From Owenia fusiformis (Eukaryota; Annelida; Polychaeta; Sabellida; Oweniidae): a DNA stretch of 64,000 bases. The notes beneath the pieces are model-generated. The model made no database searches, had not been told where the DNA came from, and saw only the letters and a list, made by a program, of their open reading frames with translations. Of this stretch, positions 47,311 to 60,099 are shown one piece after another. The stretch covers positions 6,253,169 through 6,317,168 of the forward strand of contig CAIIXF020000010.1 in assembly GCA_903813345.2 (NCBI GenBank), read 5' to 3'. The translations under genes and the position numbers were made by a program. Positions within the stretch are counted from its first letter, which is position 1. The number at the start of each line of letters is the position of its first letter.

Positions 47311-49189
47311 GATGTGGATTGGCCGTGTATCTTATGTTTTTAGCAGTAAACAACTTCAACATTCGCATGACAGCAGATATCTAGAACTGTGAAGCATGGC
47401 TTGAGCATATATCACACATTTATCAGGCATATAGTCGGTTGATGCCATATAACTTTTGCAAGCTTAGTGACCTTTATGGTACCCACAAAAACTTTAAAAC
47501 CTCCCTCTAAAACATGTGAGAATATCAGCCCATGAAAGCAAGTAATAACTGAGATATAGCTTGTTGCAAGGGTTCACTTTTTTGGACCATCCTGTACGTG
47601 TATGTGTTTTATGGATGGTGAAATGAAATGCATCACTTGTTTCTAGAGGAGACGTATAAATACCTATTTGCAATTCAATTCATTCACCATTTGACCCGAT
47701 TTAGCGATTTCGATTACACAAATGGAATCATACGAATGTGTTTTTGTTAAATATTAAATGTTAAAATACGAAACACTTAAAAATCAACAGTCCATCATTT
47801 AGTAAAATGAAAACTGAATTCTATCTCCAAGATATTGTGAAAATGATATAATGAAGAAAATGTGATCAAGGCTTATTTCTATAATCTTCACCCAGGTCAG
47901 TTTTCACTGGTATAATATATCCACTTAGTGCCTTGTTATTTTTTGATGATACGCCTCAGAACATCTTCTAACTCTATAAAAAATGATGTTTGGAAATAAA
48001 ATGTAGATAATATAACGTACTAAATAATATTCAACACTGTTTTATTGGACTTGTAAGTCGTAACTAGTTAAGTAGGGAAATTTGATAAATGTTTCACCTT
48101 ATTGACGTGAATTGGGTTGTCTTAGCATCTGCCAACGCCGATATCGATACTCATTAGATTATATACAAATATTGTGTTATCTTGTCTGCTTACTGTCAAT
48201 AACAATTTTAGAGATCTTAGCTCGAATTCTACTCAAATGTTGTGCTGATTGACGAACCTAGGCAATTTCACACCTAATATCCTACATACAGACAGGCATG
48301 TAAACAACCTAAGTTCCAAAGAGCCTCGTAGGTTATCGCAAACAATTTTAGACGATCATTTCCTGAATTATGAATATTTTATAATCATGAAGACAGATGT
48401 ATTCATTTAATCATTATCATCATAATGATTAAATAATCTATAATCCTATAATGATGATTTCAGACTAAGTGATAGATACTAAGAGGCGATGAACCCATCA
48501 ACATACTTTTTCAAAAATGTTGACTTAATTTTCACTGAATGTATTTTGAGGCATGTTTTAAACAAAATGTAGATTTCTCCGGGAACTTGAAAGATACTGA
48601 ATTTGGATGACCAACGTGAGCTGAAATCAATGGATTGCACGAGTTTTTCTCTACGGAGAAATAATTCGGGAACACTGATCTTATAATTAAGCAATCATTT
48701 CATCATTTTTATGTACAGGGTCTTATCCTTCATTACATTTTGAGAAAAAAATTAATTTGCATTTTAAAGAAAAATTCGAGCCTCATAATTGCTCTAACCT
48801 ATGACTAGTGTCGATCATACTTTGCAACATTTTTAGTCATTTTGAGGAAGCGCACGAGGCTGAGTTCATTGGTAATATCAAATATTTGTAACACAGTACA
48901 TGTGGCAGCTTTTTCAGAAAAACCAAAATAATGCTGACTTGTTGCTCATTATCTTTGCAGTCTCCCCAGTGTCATTCACATCACCCGCTTGGAAAGAGGA
49001 ATCGTTAATTAACATTGGCACGTTAACATTGAATAAACATAGAAATCTGTTTTGTATGGATCCTGCGAGTTCGTGAACGGTTAATAATGTGTCTTGAACA
49101 TGCTACAGAGATAGAATCTGGCAATAGACATGCTATGATTCTAATTAACCGTCTAAGTCATTGTCTCTCTCAGATAAATACAGTAAAAC

Positions 49190-49330
49190 CTGTGTTAGCG
49201 AACACCTCTCTTTAGTGAACACCTGTGTTTAGTAAACACCTCTTCGAGTCACATTTTACATTGACTCTTGTATAAAAAAAACTCTCTGTAGTGAACACCT
49301 ACCTACAGTGAACACTTCTTGTGGCTCCAT
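49190..49330 (+). repeat. Tandem AGTGAACACCT-type repeat
   Basis: The block opens with ACAGTAAAACCTGTGTTAGC and repeats AGTGAACACCT or a close variant (TAGCGAACACC, TTAGTGAACACCTGTG, TAGTGAACACCTACC, ACAGTGAACACTTC) about six times at a spacing near 17-20 bp. Similar GAACACCT/GACCACCT strings are a familiar terminal pattern of some DNA transposons, but no element boundaries were found. Confidence 0.65.
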
Positions 49331-51409
49331 ATGTGTACATTATATACAGGTACCGGTTTCACTGTCTATTTGAAGATGTTTCAGGATAGGATAAAAATAT
49401 TGATAAAGTGATCGCATTAAAATCATTCACCGATAATTCTGCCATAACAGTGCTATGACAATCATATCGAACTGTGACTCTGCACGTGACGATAAATCTT
49501 ATATTTTATCGAAGGCCTGTTGTGTCAGAGACTTTATCTTGCATCTTGATTCTTGCAATTGACCCATCCAGGTAGTACTTCATTACTGAACTGAATTCAC
49601 TAGAAGAACAGTATGTGGGGACCCCCTGGCCCATTTGTTTTTTCAGTTAGAAATTTGAGAAACTCACAGGGCAAACTATCTTGAGCTCCCCTTATCCCTT
49701 TAACCTGCTGGGATAAAAAAGGGCTAATGACCTTTTAAATGATTATAGACGGCTGGAGAAGAAAATAAGTTAGAACACCAGCAAGTAGTATATAAATATT
49801 ATCCCGACTCATTTTGGTGAACGAAATTCAGCTGGGGTATATTATTTAGACTAGATTTCATACTTTGCAATGTTTTGTACACATAAACAAAATTTTAATA
49901 ATTTTTCTGAAAAATCACCAATAATTGTTTCTGCTCTGAAACGGTTGAATTGTAAGAATGACGTCATGGCCAATAGGTGGCAGGATTCACTGTATTGGTC
50001 TATTACACCACCTATAAAAGGATATTATTTGAATTTGGCATAGTAATCCTTTAAAAATGATATCAGTCTACGATATTTGGTTGGATTCCCCTCACTGACC
50101 ATCTGCCTACCTTAATCATTGTAAAAGGCAAAGTCTGGGCATAGATTAGCAAGTTATGGCGTTAATAAGCAACACCTGTCAATCATTTCTAGGTAAGACA
50201 CACATCTTGATATATTTATACTCATTAGAAGAGGCCAATAAACACATTCCAAAAAGATCACTTATCTCAGACCAAATCTTTGTGTATCAATCTCTCACCT
50301 GTGTGATGCCTGTTATTCCATCTTAACTTGTTAATGACATTATGTATTCCTATTTAAACCTGTAAAGAATCTAAAACATAAGAAGAAACCAGTGGAAACA
50401 ATTTTTCTTCCGTCTGACATACATAGTAAATAATGGATATATAACGGCATATAAGGCGTTCTCGACAGAAAGAATACGAAGATTTCGACATGTCTATACA
50501 AATTCATGAGGGTATATACGATTGCCTTGATAATTGATCGTTATAATTTTCACAGAAGATGGAGCTCTCTTTTTTTAAAAAAGCGATTGAAAGGGTAACC
50601 GGTCCTTTGTCCAAATATCTTATTTTCATAATCGTTGATTTTACTTGACGTGCAGTGCAGTCAAACATGAACTTAAAATGCATGTGTGTCAGGTCAGAGC
50701 TGAAATACCATATCACGCAACGTTATCACGATAAACATAAGATATTTTTCGGAAAAATATCATATAACTTATAACCATTGAACTGGTTCGACTTTGCTTG
50801 CGTTGTTATGCAATGTTCTCTTACTTATAATGTAAGTTTAAGAGAGCATCAAGTTTAAGATAACCCCATTTATTTGCACTCAGTGTAATTATATCTTATT
50901 CATGAAAAACTGGGTTACGTAATTTATATTATCTGCAAATATTTTTTTCTTTAGCTTCTGAGCTTGATTAATGGATTTACTGTGCACTAAATCGTTCTAA
51001 ACGATCGGTTTAAGTCGTGCTTGATCACCAAGTTCTATTTGCGCTCAATCACACCAAAGATTGCATAATGAGACAATAATCATAAGTCAAGGGATATCAT
51101 TTTGAAAGTGATTGTGTCTGGGTATTTCGTGATGCGTTTCTGTTTTTGCCACTATTATTGATCCCTAAATAAAACTTTTTATGTAAGTGGCTGGTATGTT
51201 TCTGCAATTAAAATGTTGATTTATCTTATTCTTGATGAATGTAGCCTGATACTCCGGGAGCATTCCAAAAGGTCTACATGGGAAAATTATAACTGTATTT
51301 TAACAGTTGGGGAGGGGTGTGTCATTTTGCCTTAAAAGTTATATAACCGTTCCGACCTCGTTCCCGAAAATCCTATATAATACAATGAAACTACATGTAC
51401 TGTTTATAA

Positions 51410-51560
51410 GATTGCATATAATGTTACTATATCACTACATACTATAATACTAATAATACTATTATAAATATATATAATAATATAATTATAATACAATGTA
51501 ATACAATGCAATGCAATATAATATAATACAATGCAATATAATATCATAATGTACATGTAG
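51410..51560. repeat. AT-rich simple repeat (TAATA / ATACAATGCA)
   Basis: Runs of TATAATA and ATAATATAATACAATGCAAT strings. Low-complexity sequence. Confidence 0.85.
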
Positions 51561-53767
51561 TAGGCTAATACTAATTGCTCTGTTTCAAGTGATTTTTATT
51601 TCATTTTATTTCAACCATGAATCTTATTCTAAATAACAAACTCACAATTTGCCTTGTTTAATTAATAACAACAAACAATATTGTTAATTTTATGGGAATC
51701 AATCTTTCTCAGGAAATGATAGCTGATTCGTATATACAGTATATATAACTTACCTTTAATTTTCACGTAATCTATTTGGTGTCAAGAAAAGGAAATAATC
51801 TTGCAGTGCGGCAATCACCTTATCGATAAAATTAACAGCCTCTGGAGATAAACGTCTCTGATCTATTATCAAGAGTTTGCTTCACCGCCGCCCCAGTCTG
51901 AAATTTATACGACAGGCTTCAAATCTCAAATCCCGGTGTGATCCAAATGTCAAATGTGTTCTAAATGTCAATAGCTGCATATAATGTAATCGTATTTGTT
52001 CCGAGGTTACTTTTTAGACAATGCAATCACGAAAGAATGCGAACAATCACGAACGAATGCGAAAGATCGATGTGAATCTGTAGTTGAACATGTCCCATAA
52101 GTATCTCTCATTTCTAGAAACAGGCGATTAGCTGCAATAATAGCAATAATCAGGCTATATAGAGATAAACGGAACTAAATAGGACTAACCTATTTCAGAT
52201 GGTCATCAAAACTGCTCTTTTCCATTTCTAGTTTAAGATATACGTGTTTCCTGAGACCATCATATGTCTCAGGTGTTTCCAATAAGCGAGACATTCAACT
52301 AATTAAATTTCTTTCCGTTTACTTCCTCTTGGTTTTGCATAAGCTGTTGATCAACAGCTGTTTGATATGAAAGGGATATCCACAAAAAACGAATAAAGAT
52401 CACTCGTTTTTCCTCATCAATTCTATTGTGCTTGTAATCTCTATAATACTGTGGTTTATCATTCCATCTAATAGAATATATTCTTGCCGGTGAATCAGCT
52501 GCAAAACTTGTGACCTGAATCAGCCAATTAGTTTCAATTTTCTTCATCCCTGTATTACAAAAATATGGGTAAAATTTGGCAGTCGTGATGGCTAGCGAAA
52601 TCTGAAATGTCATTAATTTTGTTTTCTTGTACATTTAAACGAACTCGTCAAAAACACACCATGGGGAGTTAACAGACGCTACCCCAATCACTTATTTTCG
52701 GTTTTATAACTATTAACCATCATTAGCCTGAAGTTTAAGACCTGTACGCTGATATCGTCAGTGTGTAACCCTAACCCCGGGATATTATCAATGACAGTGG
52801 ACTTTCGTATGGTCACGCAGCTCTGTTGAAACACAACGCAAGCGAAATGAAAGCATGATATATGTCAGCATAGTTTCCTATCAAACCAATTTATCTCCTC
52901 GATACATGGCCGATTAACATTAAACCTAGCGCTACATCCTATAGTTTCCACTACGTTGCATTCGATCTGTGTTGTTTTGCCGTTTCTATGAGTGTTAGCA
53001 TAAGAACATTCTGGCTCATCTAAACTTTAGATAGATTCATTCTTGTTTTTTAGACTAACACTTGTGAGAGAGGGTCTGGAGTGTCTGCTCTCTTCTGGAG
53101 ATACAGCAGCAGAGGCTGGGATGCCCACAATTGAGTTAACACGGAATGTAAATGTGCATCCTTCGGCCCAAGAGTAATTCATTGCATTACATTATGATCT
53201 GCCATGAAACCAGTGAAGGACCGATCTTGAATGATGTAGATGTGTTCTGGATGATATCCTTGTTCTTCGGTCCTCATGTATATTGACATAGTTTTAGAAA
53301 GATCTACAGTTTTAGGAAAATCTACATTGTATTGCTTATGCTGCATATTCTTCTCGATTTTGGGAAGCTACGGCCGTCATACGGTTACCGTAGATCAAAT
53401 GTTATTGAGGCATTACCAACGTATTTTGATTTACAAATACTTTTTCTGTCTTGTGCAGACATCGATAAATTGTGAGGTGTAAACTTTTGTAATCCTCTTA
53501 AAACCTTTTAAGGCAAGAGTTTCCTTGGAGGATCTACCCTCACCGTACTATCTTTCTAACTCAATATCCATCTGACCAAAAAAGATTCTTGCTGCTAAGA
53601 TGGCCTGGGAGGACACATTGACTCGTGATTTGGTGTCAAATTGAACTTAGTTTTGGTCAAGCACTAAATTTTGAAATGCTTATAATATTTGTCACATTTG
53701 AGAGTTGAACGTTAACCATGATACTTGGCAAATCAGTGTTACTTTGGATAAGCTCTAAAATGATATA

Positions 53768-54747
53768 CAGGGTGTCCAAAAAACAGGACCGTAAGAAAGT
53801 TGAATAACTCGGTCAATATTGCGTATTTTGCCTCGAAATTTCAGAATTATTTAGTTCATTCAATGTGAATTTTGTTGTGAAAGTTTGATAATAACCTGCC
53901 AGTTGTTACAAAACATGCTCCAAATGTGCACCTCTCCTCTTTTATATAATGCACATTTCAATCCGACAAAGAAAGCTGTTGATGATCTTCCTCCACACAT
54001 ATCTTTCTGAATGGACAGGTTTATTCCAAGAATAATTGAAACTGGGGCTTATATCTCCTGATGAAATGTTATACCATCCATTGCATTTTCTGAACAATGC
54101 AATGCATTGCCTGGGTTGCAACGAGGAAACATGAAATCGTTAGTCCTTCTTGGTTCGAAGGTGATTGGGGACGTGCTTTCACCATGAACAAGGACCAGTA
54201 AGTTCTCGCTAAGTTTTGGAGGTGATTAAGCACCAGAAGGGTCATCTATACTAAGGAGATAAACAGTGGTTTCAACAAGCCAATACCACCCTAACACTGC
54301 AAATGATATGCTGAAATGGTTTGGGCAATGCTTTGGTGGTCAGCTCATCAGTCGCAGAATGCAAAAACCATATGGGCAGCTCATTCGCCAGATCTAAATC
54401 CCCCAGATTTTTATCTTTTGGGATTTCTCAAAGCCAATGTGTATACTGACAGGCCCCTAACAATCTTAATGAGGGCAATAACTACCCCAATATGTACCAT
54501 CCACATTGATGTGTATAGGTTAAGGTCATTAACAACTTGGTTCACAGTATTCGTTTGTGCATAGAGAGGAGAAGTGCCCACTTTGAGCTTGTTCTGTAAA
54601 GTACTGTAGTCTTTGATACAATTATCCTCAAACTTCTAGAACAAAATTCACATTGAATGAACTAAATGATTCTAAAATTTCAAGGCAAAATATGCGAAAT
54701 TGACCGAATATTCAACTTTCTTACAGTCCTGTTTTTTGGACACCCTG
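53768..54747. mobile_element. Mariner-like element with ~107-bp TIR and transposase remnant
   Basis: The left end CAGGGTGTCCAAAAAACAGG and the right end CCTGTTTTTTGGACACCCTG are perfect inverted copies; the arms continue for about 107 bp. TA flanks both sides (53766-53767 and 54748-54749). The interior plus strand near 54380-54460 reads HSPDLNPPDFYLLGFLKANV, the segment around the third catalytic Asp of Tc1/mariner-superfamily transposases (usual form SPDLNPxDFxLWG). Most of the transposase is gone, the visible open frame being only 82 codons (54316-54564), so the 980-bp copy cannot encode its own enzyme. Confidence 0.9.
54340..54480 (+). pseudogene. Mariner-type transposase C-terminal remnant
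   Basis: The segment encodes SPDLNPPDFYLLGFLKANVY followed by TDRP, the C-terminal part of the DDD/E catalytic core of a Tc1/mariner-superfamily transposase. The catalytic Asp is in SPD or the following DF in the usual alignment. The parts upstream with the first two acidic residues are not recognisable in frame. It lies between the terminal repeats of the element at 53768-54747. Confidence 0.85.
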
Positions 54748-54749
54748 TA

Positions 54750-55677
54750 TGACACATACTACGAAGACACTGGTATATGTCTGCCTAGGGGGGGAACATA
54801 CTTTCGGTACACCCTGTATATAGTTTAAGCATGTAAAATCTAGTAATCAAAACAACTCTTGGGAACATAAAACAAAATATTTTTTCAACAAATAATTGTA
54901 TTTGTTTGTCATATTCGGCATTAAGATACGATGGTGCTACAATAATGGTATGCCACTCTTCAGTCCCGTCTTCGGTGTTTGTACAGATACATTGCCTGTA
55001 TTAATTATAAATGTCCTTGTTATACAAATTTAAATTGACCAATGTGCTATAATATCTATTATTCGTAGAATGACTATTCCATTTGATCGTTCGTTCACTC
55101 CACAAAGAATATAACACAGCTATAAATATTTGAGTACTGACATAATGGAAAGAATGAAATAAGTGGAAGAGATCGCTATGAGATAAAACAACAAACGATC
55201 TTATTAATGGATGAACAAAGCTTCGTGTAAGAGCCCTTTCATTAATAAAATATCCCAACTACTAAAAACAAATATTTGCTCATTTCTTTGATCTTTCATC
55301 TGAATATCACCCAAAACTGACATTATTTAGAAGCATCGTGTCATTTAGAAGCATGGCTACAAGGAAGAATAATTTTATTTTAAACATATATTTTACATGA
55401 ATGATATATTGCATTAAAAGAAACATGGTTTCATTATAAAGTATCCGACATCACATTAGCAAGACGATGACATACATAAGTTTCAATGACATTTTAAGCA
55501 TATTATAATTTTCAAGCATGATAGCACGTTATAAATGAGTATAGCTAGGCAAGATGTGCACCATTCTAGCCAATCCGAACACAGTATTTCACATTACACC
55601 AGTACATTGTATCACCAATCACCTCATCCAAGGTCACTCTATGTGGTTGACTCTACAGATTGAAATTGATGCTTTGC
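54750..55677. other. Spacer with one stray transposon-end string
   Basis: ACACCCTGTATATAG at about 54809 resembles the right end of the neighbouring mariner-like element. Nothing else was recognised. Confidence 0.4.
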
Positions 55678-55935
55678 CAACTTAACCCTTGCAAAAAGTG
55701 TCATTGATAATATGTTCATTTATTGAGTTCGTATCTTTTAAGTGACATGGAATATTTTGCAATGTGTGCAAAGAATTTAAGCTCAAGACACGATGCATTG
55801 TGTAATGACCATTCCTTAAGGCGTTGTTTCCTAAAATTAACACTCGATGCTGCGCGTCTCATGCAAATATTGGAAAGCAACACCTTCAAGGAATGATCAT
55901 TCCACATTGGATCGGACCGAGTCCAGGGCTTAACT
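55678..55935 (+). repeat. Dispersed ~255-bp repeat, copy B
   Basis: Partner of 40418-40671. Inside it, AATGACCATTCCTTAAGGCG near 55803 and CACCTTCAAGGAATGATCAT near 55881 form an inverted pair, so the core folds back. The ends are weakly inverted (AACTTAACCC and GAGTTAAGCCC on the other strand), as in a MITE. Confidence 0.75.
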
Positions 55936-58324
55936 CTTTAAAGCATATACTGTAATATTATATATAAGCAATTTCATTGCAAGAAGTATTGAATCGGATA
56001 AAGGGATTTTCACATACTTATGATCTCTAAATAAAAGGAGGAAATTGAACTAAAATGAGTTAATGAGAACATACTGTATCAAAAAAAATCTTATTTCGTC
56101 TAAAGGGATACGCCATTTATTCATTAAGGATGAATATCATTAAATGAAATAGGCAACTGACATCGCAAATGCGTATTGGTATTTACGATGTTTTTTCTGA
56201 AAGATATTCAATAAACAGTTGTCATAATTCTATCCCTTCTTCTCTAAGCATAAATCGAAGCGTACTGTGAGTGTAGTTTACAAAATCATGCACTTGATGA
56301 CGAAAACCTCACTGACATTCATTTTGTATCATTCAATCATTCAAATACCCACGGGTCCCATTTTATCGACAATATTGTAATGCCGGTGGCCTCTATTGCC
56401 TAATAACTTTTAGAAACCGAAATAAATTATTGACTTTGCACTTCACAGGAAATGCTTCAGATGTTGACAAACATAATACAATTATTAAGCGATTTATTAC
56501 AGAGGGTGATCATTCAAAAGTTCTCATATCTCTCTTTTTTATTTTGATCCGAGATCGTTTGATTACCTACTTTTGGTTACCTATAGTAACCATTTCAATT
56601 TGAATCTTTTTGTTATATATATCATGAGATTTTAATATATGATCACCCCTCGTATAATCAAGATGCGATTACTGTATATTGAATTATTCGTTTACAGATT
56701 TTGCCAGACTAATTTATGTTTATTCAATTGTACCCTGCGCGCAGAGTCTAGTTATAAACGACGAAGACGAAGATTTTGAGAAGCAAAGTCGAACGAATGC
56801 AAAGGGTACGTAGATTGCAAAGTCACCGATCAACTGAAAACAAATGGTAGCAGGTGCTATCATTATCAAATAAAGCAACGTTAAATACATTACATCAATC
56901 TCTTCATAGTTCTGTTCTTAAATGAGGAAAACGTCAGCATCAAGCGTTTTAGAATTACCTTTAATGTTAAGCCCATTGATGCATTTTGGTAATTACATTG
57001 CTTCGGGATTTGAATTGAATTTTCATCATATTCAACTCAATGTGGAAAAACACGGATCCAAAGGATGGTGCTAATTGAAATCATCGTACAATATTTGATT
57101 GGTATCTCAACTTAGCTTATGGGAAACGATTGGAGATATACATGTATTTGTTTATATTATAATCACATAATATTTGTGAGATATCGCTTATGTGAAAGAA
57201 ATGCCCGGTGGTACAGATTGTACTGCTCCTGTCCCTGGTTTAACGTACCTTTTCATGTATCATGCTTTATATGTTTATGTTCCTTAAGGAGCCATAAAGG
57301 CTATGTAGAAGGGAAACAATGATCCCCGAACCAAAAGTACGTGTTAACTAAGATATTTAGGATTTATGTATCGATGTGCAAATCCGCAAGCCTCGAGTTA
57401 AAAATTGGTTCGACTTCATTCCACTAAAGCCGTCCTAGGTCCATGTACATTTGCTTATTCAAATTGTATATAATAGTTTGTCAGCGTGACACCCATTTGT
57501 CTCGTCGAATATATTGAACATCCAGCTGCCGAAGCTGTCTGCATTGTTATTTCCGAACGCGGTACAAATTAGCAAATATACGTCAAAGAAGCACCCGGAA
57601 AACATCAAGAATGTTAGAATTGAACAGAACACGATAACAAAGAACCTTACAATAACACGAATTAAAGATAATTACAAAGTTAAAACCACCACGTAAATTA
57701 GTGTTGTTGTATTTAGTTCCTAGTGTATTTTGTTCCTAGTGTGTTGTATTAACAGACACAGAATGTGCATTTAATGTTCAATTTTTCAGTTTTTCAAAAG
57801 TACGAGTATTGCCGCCAAACTAGCTTAAAAATCAAAGCGTCGTCATGCTCAGTTCTAAAAGCCATTTTGAATCTTTGCGACATATTTTGTAAAAGCCGAA
57901 TGCTAAGTCAGCGCAGTAGTCTAACAGCCATTTCCCGGTATTTAATCACTTCCTCGGGGAAAGTGTGTCTTATTCCAAGAGATGATGCCATATACATGTA
58001 TCTGTGTATCATTCAACTTTTATAGGTCTAAAAGCCATGTTCTATGATTATCTAAACATATCTACTTATAAATAGGCTTACATACATGTAAAGAAGCACT
58101 TTGCAGATTATAAATACAGACATTGACATTACAATGTTAGTCAAAATATCAGTAACCTCGCCAGTGCCGAGGTGAACGTTTGTAGTGATTCCCATGGGCA
58201 TCAACGTAAGCATGGCATTCCATTCAATTTGCAATCAATTTAATTCAAAATCAATTGGTTTAATGATATTATCCTAATATAAGATACGATTGATAGTCAT
58301 ATTGAGAAAATCTAAATGACCCAC
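55936..58324. other. Non-coding stretch apart from the MITE at 56500
   Basis: No exon or RNA gene was recognised. The frames at 57119-57322, 57514-57696 and 57765-58025 show no domain and no coding signature. Confidence 0.4.
56500..56652. mobile_element. Short mariner-type MITE with TA flanks
   Basis: The left end CAGAGGGTGATCAT and the right-end complement CGAGGGGTGATCAT differ at three places. TA flanks both sides (56498-56499 and 56653-56654). The 153-bp unit shares the TA/CAGRGGGTG look of the elements at 46443 and 53768. Confidence 0.65.
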
Positions 58325-58602
58325 CACTGGCGGATTAGGGGGGGGGGGGGGGGGGCTGGGGGCCCAGAAAAAAAAATTGGGCCAAACAAGGCCTTCAGGC
58401 CCCAAAAAGTGGGCTTTTATGGTTATTACTGAGCCTTTTAAGGCCTTATTTTTTAATTTCAGGCAAAATTTTGAAAAATAGGCCTCAAAATTTCAAAATT
58501 TGGGCCCACTTTTGGATTTTAGGGGCCCAAATTATTTTTCCGCGCTTGCGTCTGACCTGACATTTGGGCCCCCCCCCTTGTTGCTTCCTAGATCCGCCCC
58601 TG
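58325..58602. mobile_element. G-rich hAT-like MITE, both ends present
   Basis: Begins CACTGGCGGATTAGGGGGGG, with a run of about 17 G. The right end read on the other strand is CAGGGGCGGATCTAGGAAGC, the CAGGGGCGGAT type of end seen in many hAT-derived elements. The interior has GGCCAAACAAGGCCTTCAGG and TTTTAAGGCCTTATTTTT. An 8-bp duplication could not be read with confidence. It is the fuller copy of the family also at 40837-41053. Confidence 0.82.
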
Positions 58603-59001
58603 CCCACTGCCCATGTGATGGATAAGTTAGCTTCACCCATGGACTTCAAATGACGACCTTTCCTCTAGGCCACAGCACCATCTATCTAATATCTAATATA
58701 ATAGAATGTATTTTTCTTATAACTGAATAATGAAGATTAATGGTGCTCACTGTGCTCTAGGCTTCATGCTCTGGAAATCCCATTACAATTGCATCCCTGA
58801 ACAAAACTAAATGAACATCAACTAATACATTTAATGAATAATTAATTGATAATACATGAGAGCTATGCTATAAATATATTACTATGTGAATTGGTATTCG
58901 TTTTGTAAACGCAGAATAAATTGTCAGACTAAATGTAGTGAAATATGTATGTGTACGAAAATATGCGTTTAGTCCCGTGACTTTAGAAACTTCCGGTCCA
59001 A

Positions 59002-59840
59002 ATGTCGAAAATTCAGGTGAGAATTCTTTCTGATATAGTCTGAGTATCCTTCTTTGTAGACGTATGTCATTATGTTTGTACATGTCTATAATTATCTTTA
59101 AGGGTTATTTTGTACTTTGAACAATTACATCCCTGTAACCATACACGAAAATGAGAGTAATATGCAAGATGAAATAAGCTTACTCAATTATCACCCACCA
59201 TTTTTGTTTTTTAGGCACGGATTTTATTTTTCGCCAAAAGTCGTGAACTGAGTGGACAGAGGGATTCTCAAATAACTCTGCCTAACAGTATCACTGGACT
59301 CCAACTTCACAAATTGGTTCTAGATACTTTTACAAGGTAAATACTGTATTTATTGATAACTTTTCATTTCATTTATCTGGACCAGGCAAGAGCACAGTAC
59401 ACATGGTACCTGTATGTGTATCTAAAGAGAAAGCTTATGCCACAATGCACAGTAGGCTGATGTACAGTGTATATTGTGTACATTTAGCTCCACAGAGATG
59501 AAATCAGATCAATGAATTCAGTTTGTTGTAAATGGTGTGTTACTTGCCTTGACTCCATCTTCATACATCTCTGTAGTTTTTATCAAGATTTTCATTCAGG
59601 ACATTGGTTTTAAAGTTATCAAAAAGTGTCATTCAGTTAAATGAATACATATTTGTATTAATATTAAATCATTAAGCTTCTACAATTAGAAGAGTACAAA
59701 TATATATTTTCAGCTTGCAACCATTGGCGGATACATTGATACTTGCCCTCAATGAGGAGTATATTGAAAAGGATGAGCAACTCTTGGATTTGAAAGAGGG
59801 CGATGAATTAGCAGTGGTGCCACCTATAAGTGGAGGCTAA
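59002..59840 (+). CDS. MOCS2A: Molybdopterin synthase small (sulfur carrier) subunit, MOCS2A
   Basis: Three coding exons, 59002-59016, 59215-59336 and 59714-59840, joined by GT-AG introns of 198 and 377 bp, give 87 residues, the usual length of the family. The protein begins MSKIQ, continues ARILFFAKSRELSG and ends DLKEGDELAVVPPISGG, the ubiquitin-like MoaD/MOCS2A fold signature. The C-terminal Gly-Gly is made into a thiocarboxylate that passes sulfur to precursor Z (cyclic pyranopterin monophosphate), forming molybdopterin in the cytosol with MOCS2B. The start was chosen because the short first exon ends CAG followed by GTGAGA and joins in phase 0 to the conserved ARILFFAK. The second junction is in phase 2 (AG then C, giving Ser). 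The next gene is its partner subunit. Upstream untranslated exons and the promoter were not identified. Confidence 0.94.
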
Positions 59841-60099
59841 TACTAGTATTGAAATTGAGTGACAGAATATCAAAATAGTTCAGTTGTATAAATGCAAAAT
59901 TATATTACAACTGACAGAAACACAACTGAGTATATAAATATATAAAGGCTATATATAATACAACTAATCTTCCTTTAATCATAACTATACATGTACATGT
60001 AAGTGTATAATTACTTGTATGGAGCTACTTGTACTTGGTGCTTGATTCTGCATCTTACTTGTGTCATAAACTGTAAACTTATGAAAAGACATAACAAGC
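59841..60099 (+). other. MOCS2A-MOCS2B spacer
   Basis: 259 bp lie between the two frames. The spacer is AT-rich, holds several ATGs followed quickly by stops, and includes TATATAAATATATAAAGG, which could be a TATA-like element for a separate MOCS2B transcript or simply AT-rich leader. No frame overlap exists, in contrast to the overlapping human MOCS2 frames. How the second protein is made (reinitiation, separate promoter or splicing) cannot be read from the DNA. Confidence 0.6.

Larger units (their letters stand above)
46443..47594. mobile_element. Mariner-like non-autonomous element, ~245-bp TIR, with nested repeats
   Basis: The left end CAGGGTGGTCCAAAACGTGA and the right end TTTTGGACCATCCTG are inverted and flanked by TA (46441-46442 and 47595-47596). 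The arms match over about 245 bp, including ATTCTCACATGTTTTAGA and TTTTTGTGGGTACCATAAAG. The interior holds a copy of the repeat at 42165 (46739-47029) and an array of GGAATCC/CCACATGG strings (47045-47310), so other sequence has entered it. No transposase frame remains. TA/CAGGGTG ends are shared with 53768-54747. Confidence 0.85.
47597..53767. other. Long non-coding stretch with two simple-repeat patches
   Basis: No gene was recognised. A minus-strand open frame of 111 codons at 52299-52634 has a mixed composition and no known domain. It could be an exon but lacks supporting splice partners. Confidence 0.4.

Noticed and set aside
52299-52634. Minus-strand frame of 111 codons starting MYKKTKLMTFQ
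   Set aside because: The longest of the unexplained frames outside transposons, but no recognised family or splice context supports it as a gene.
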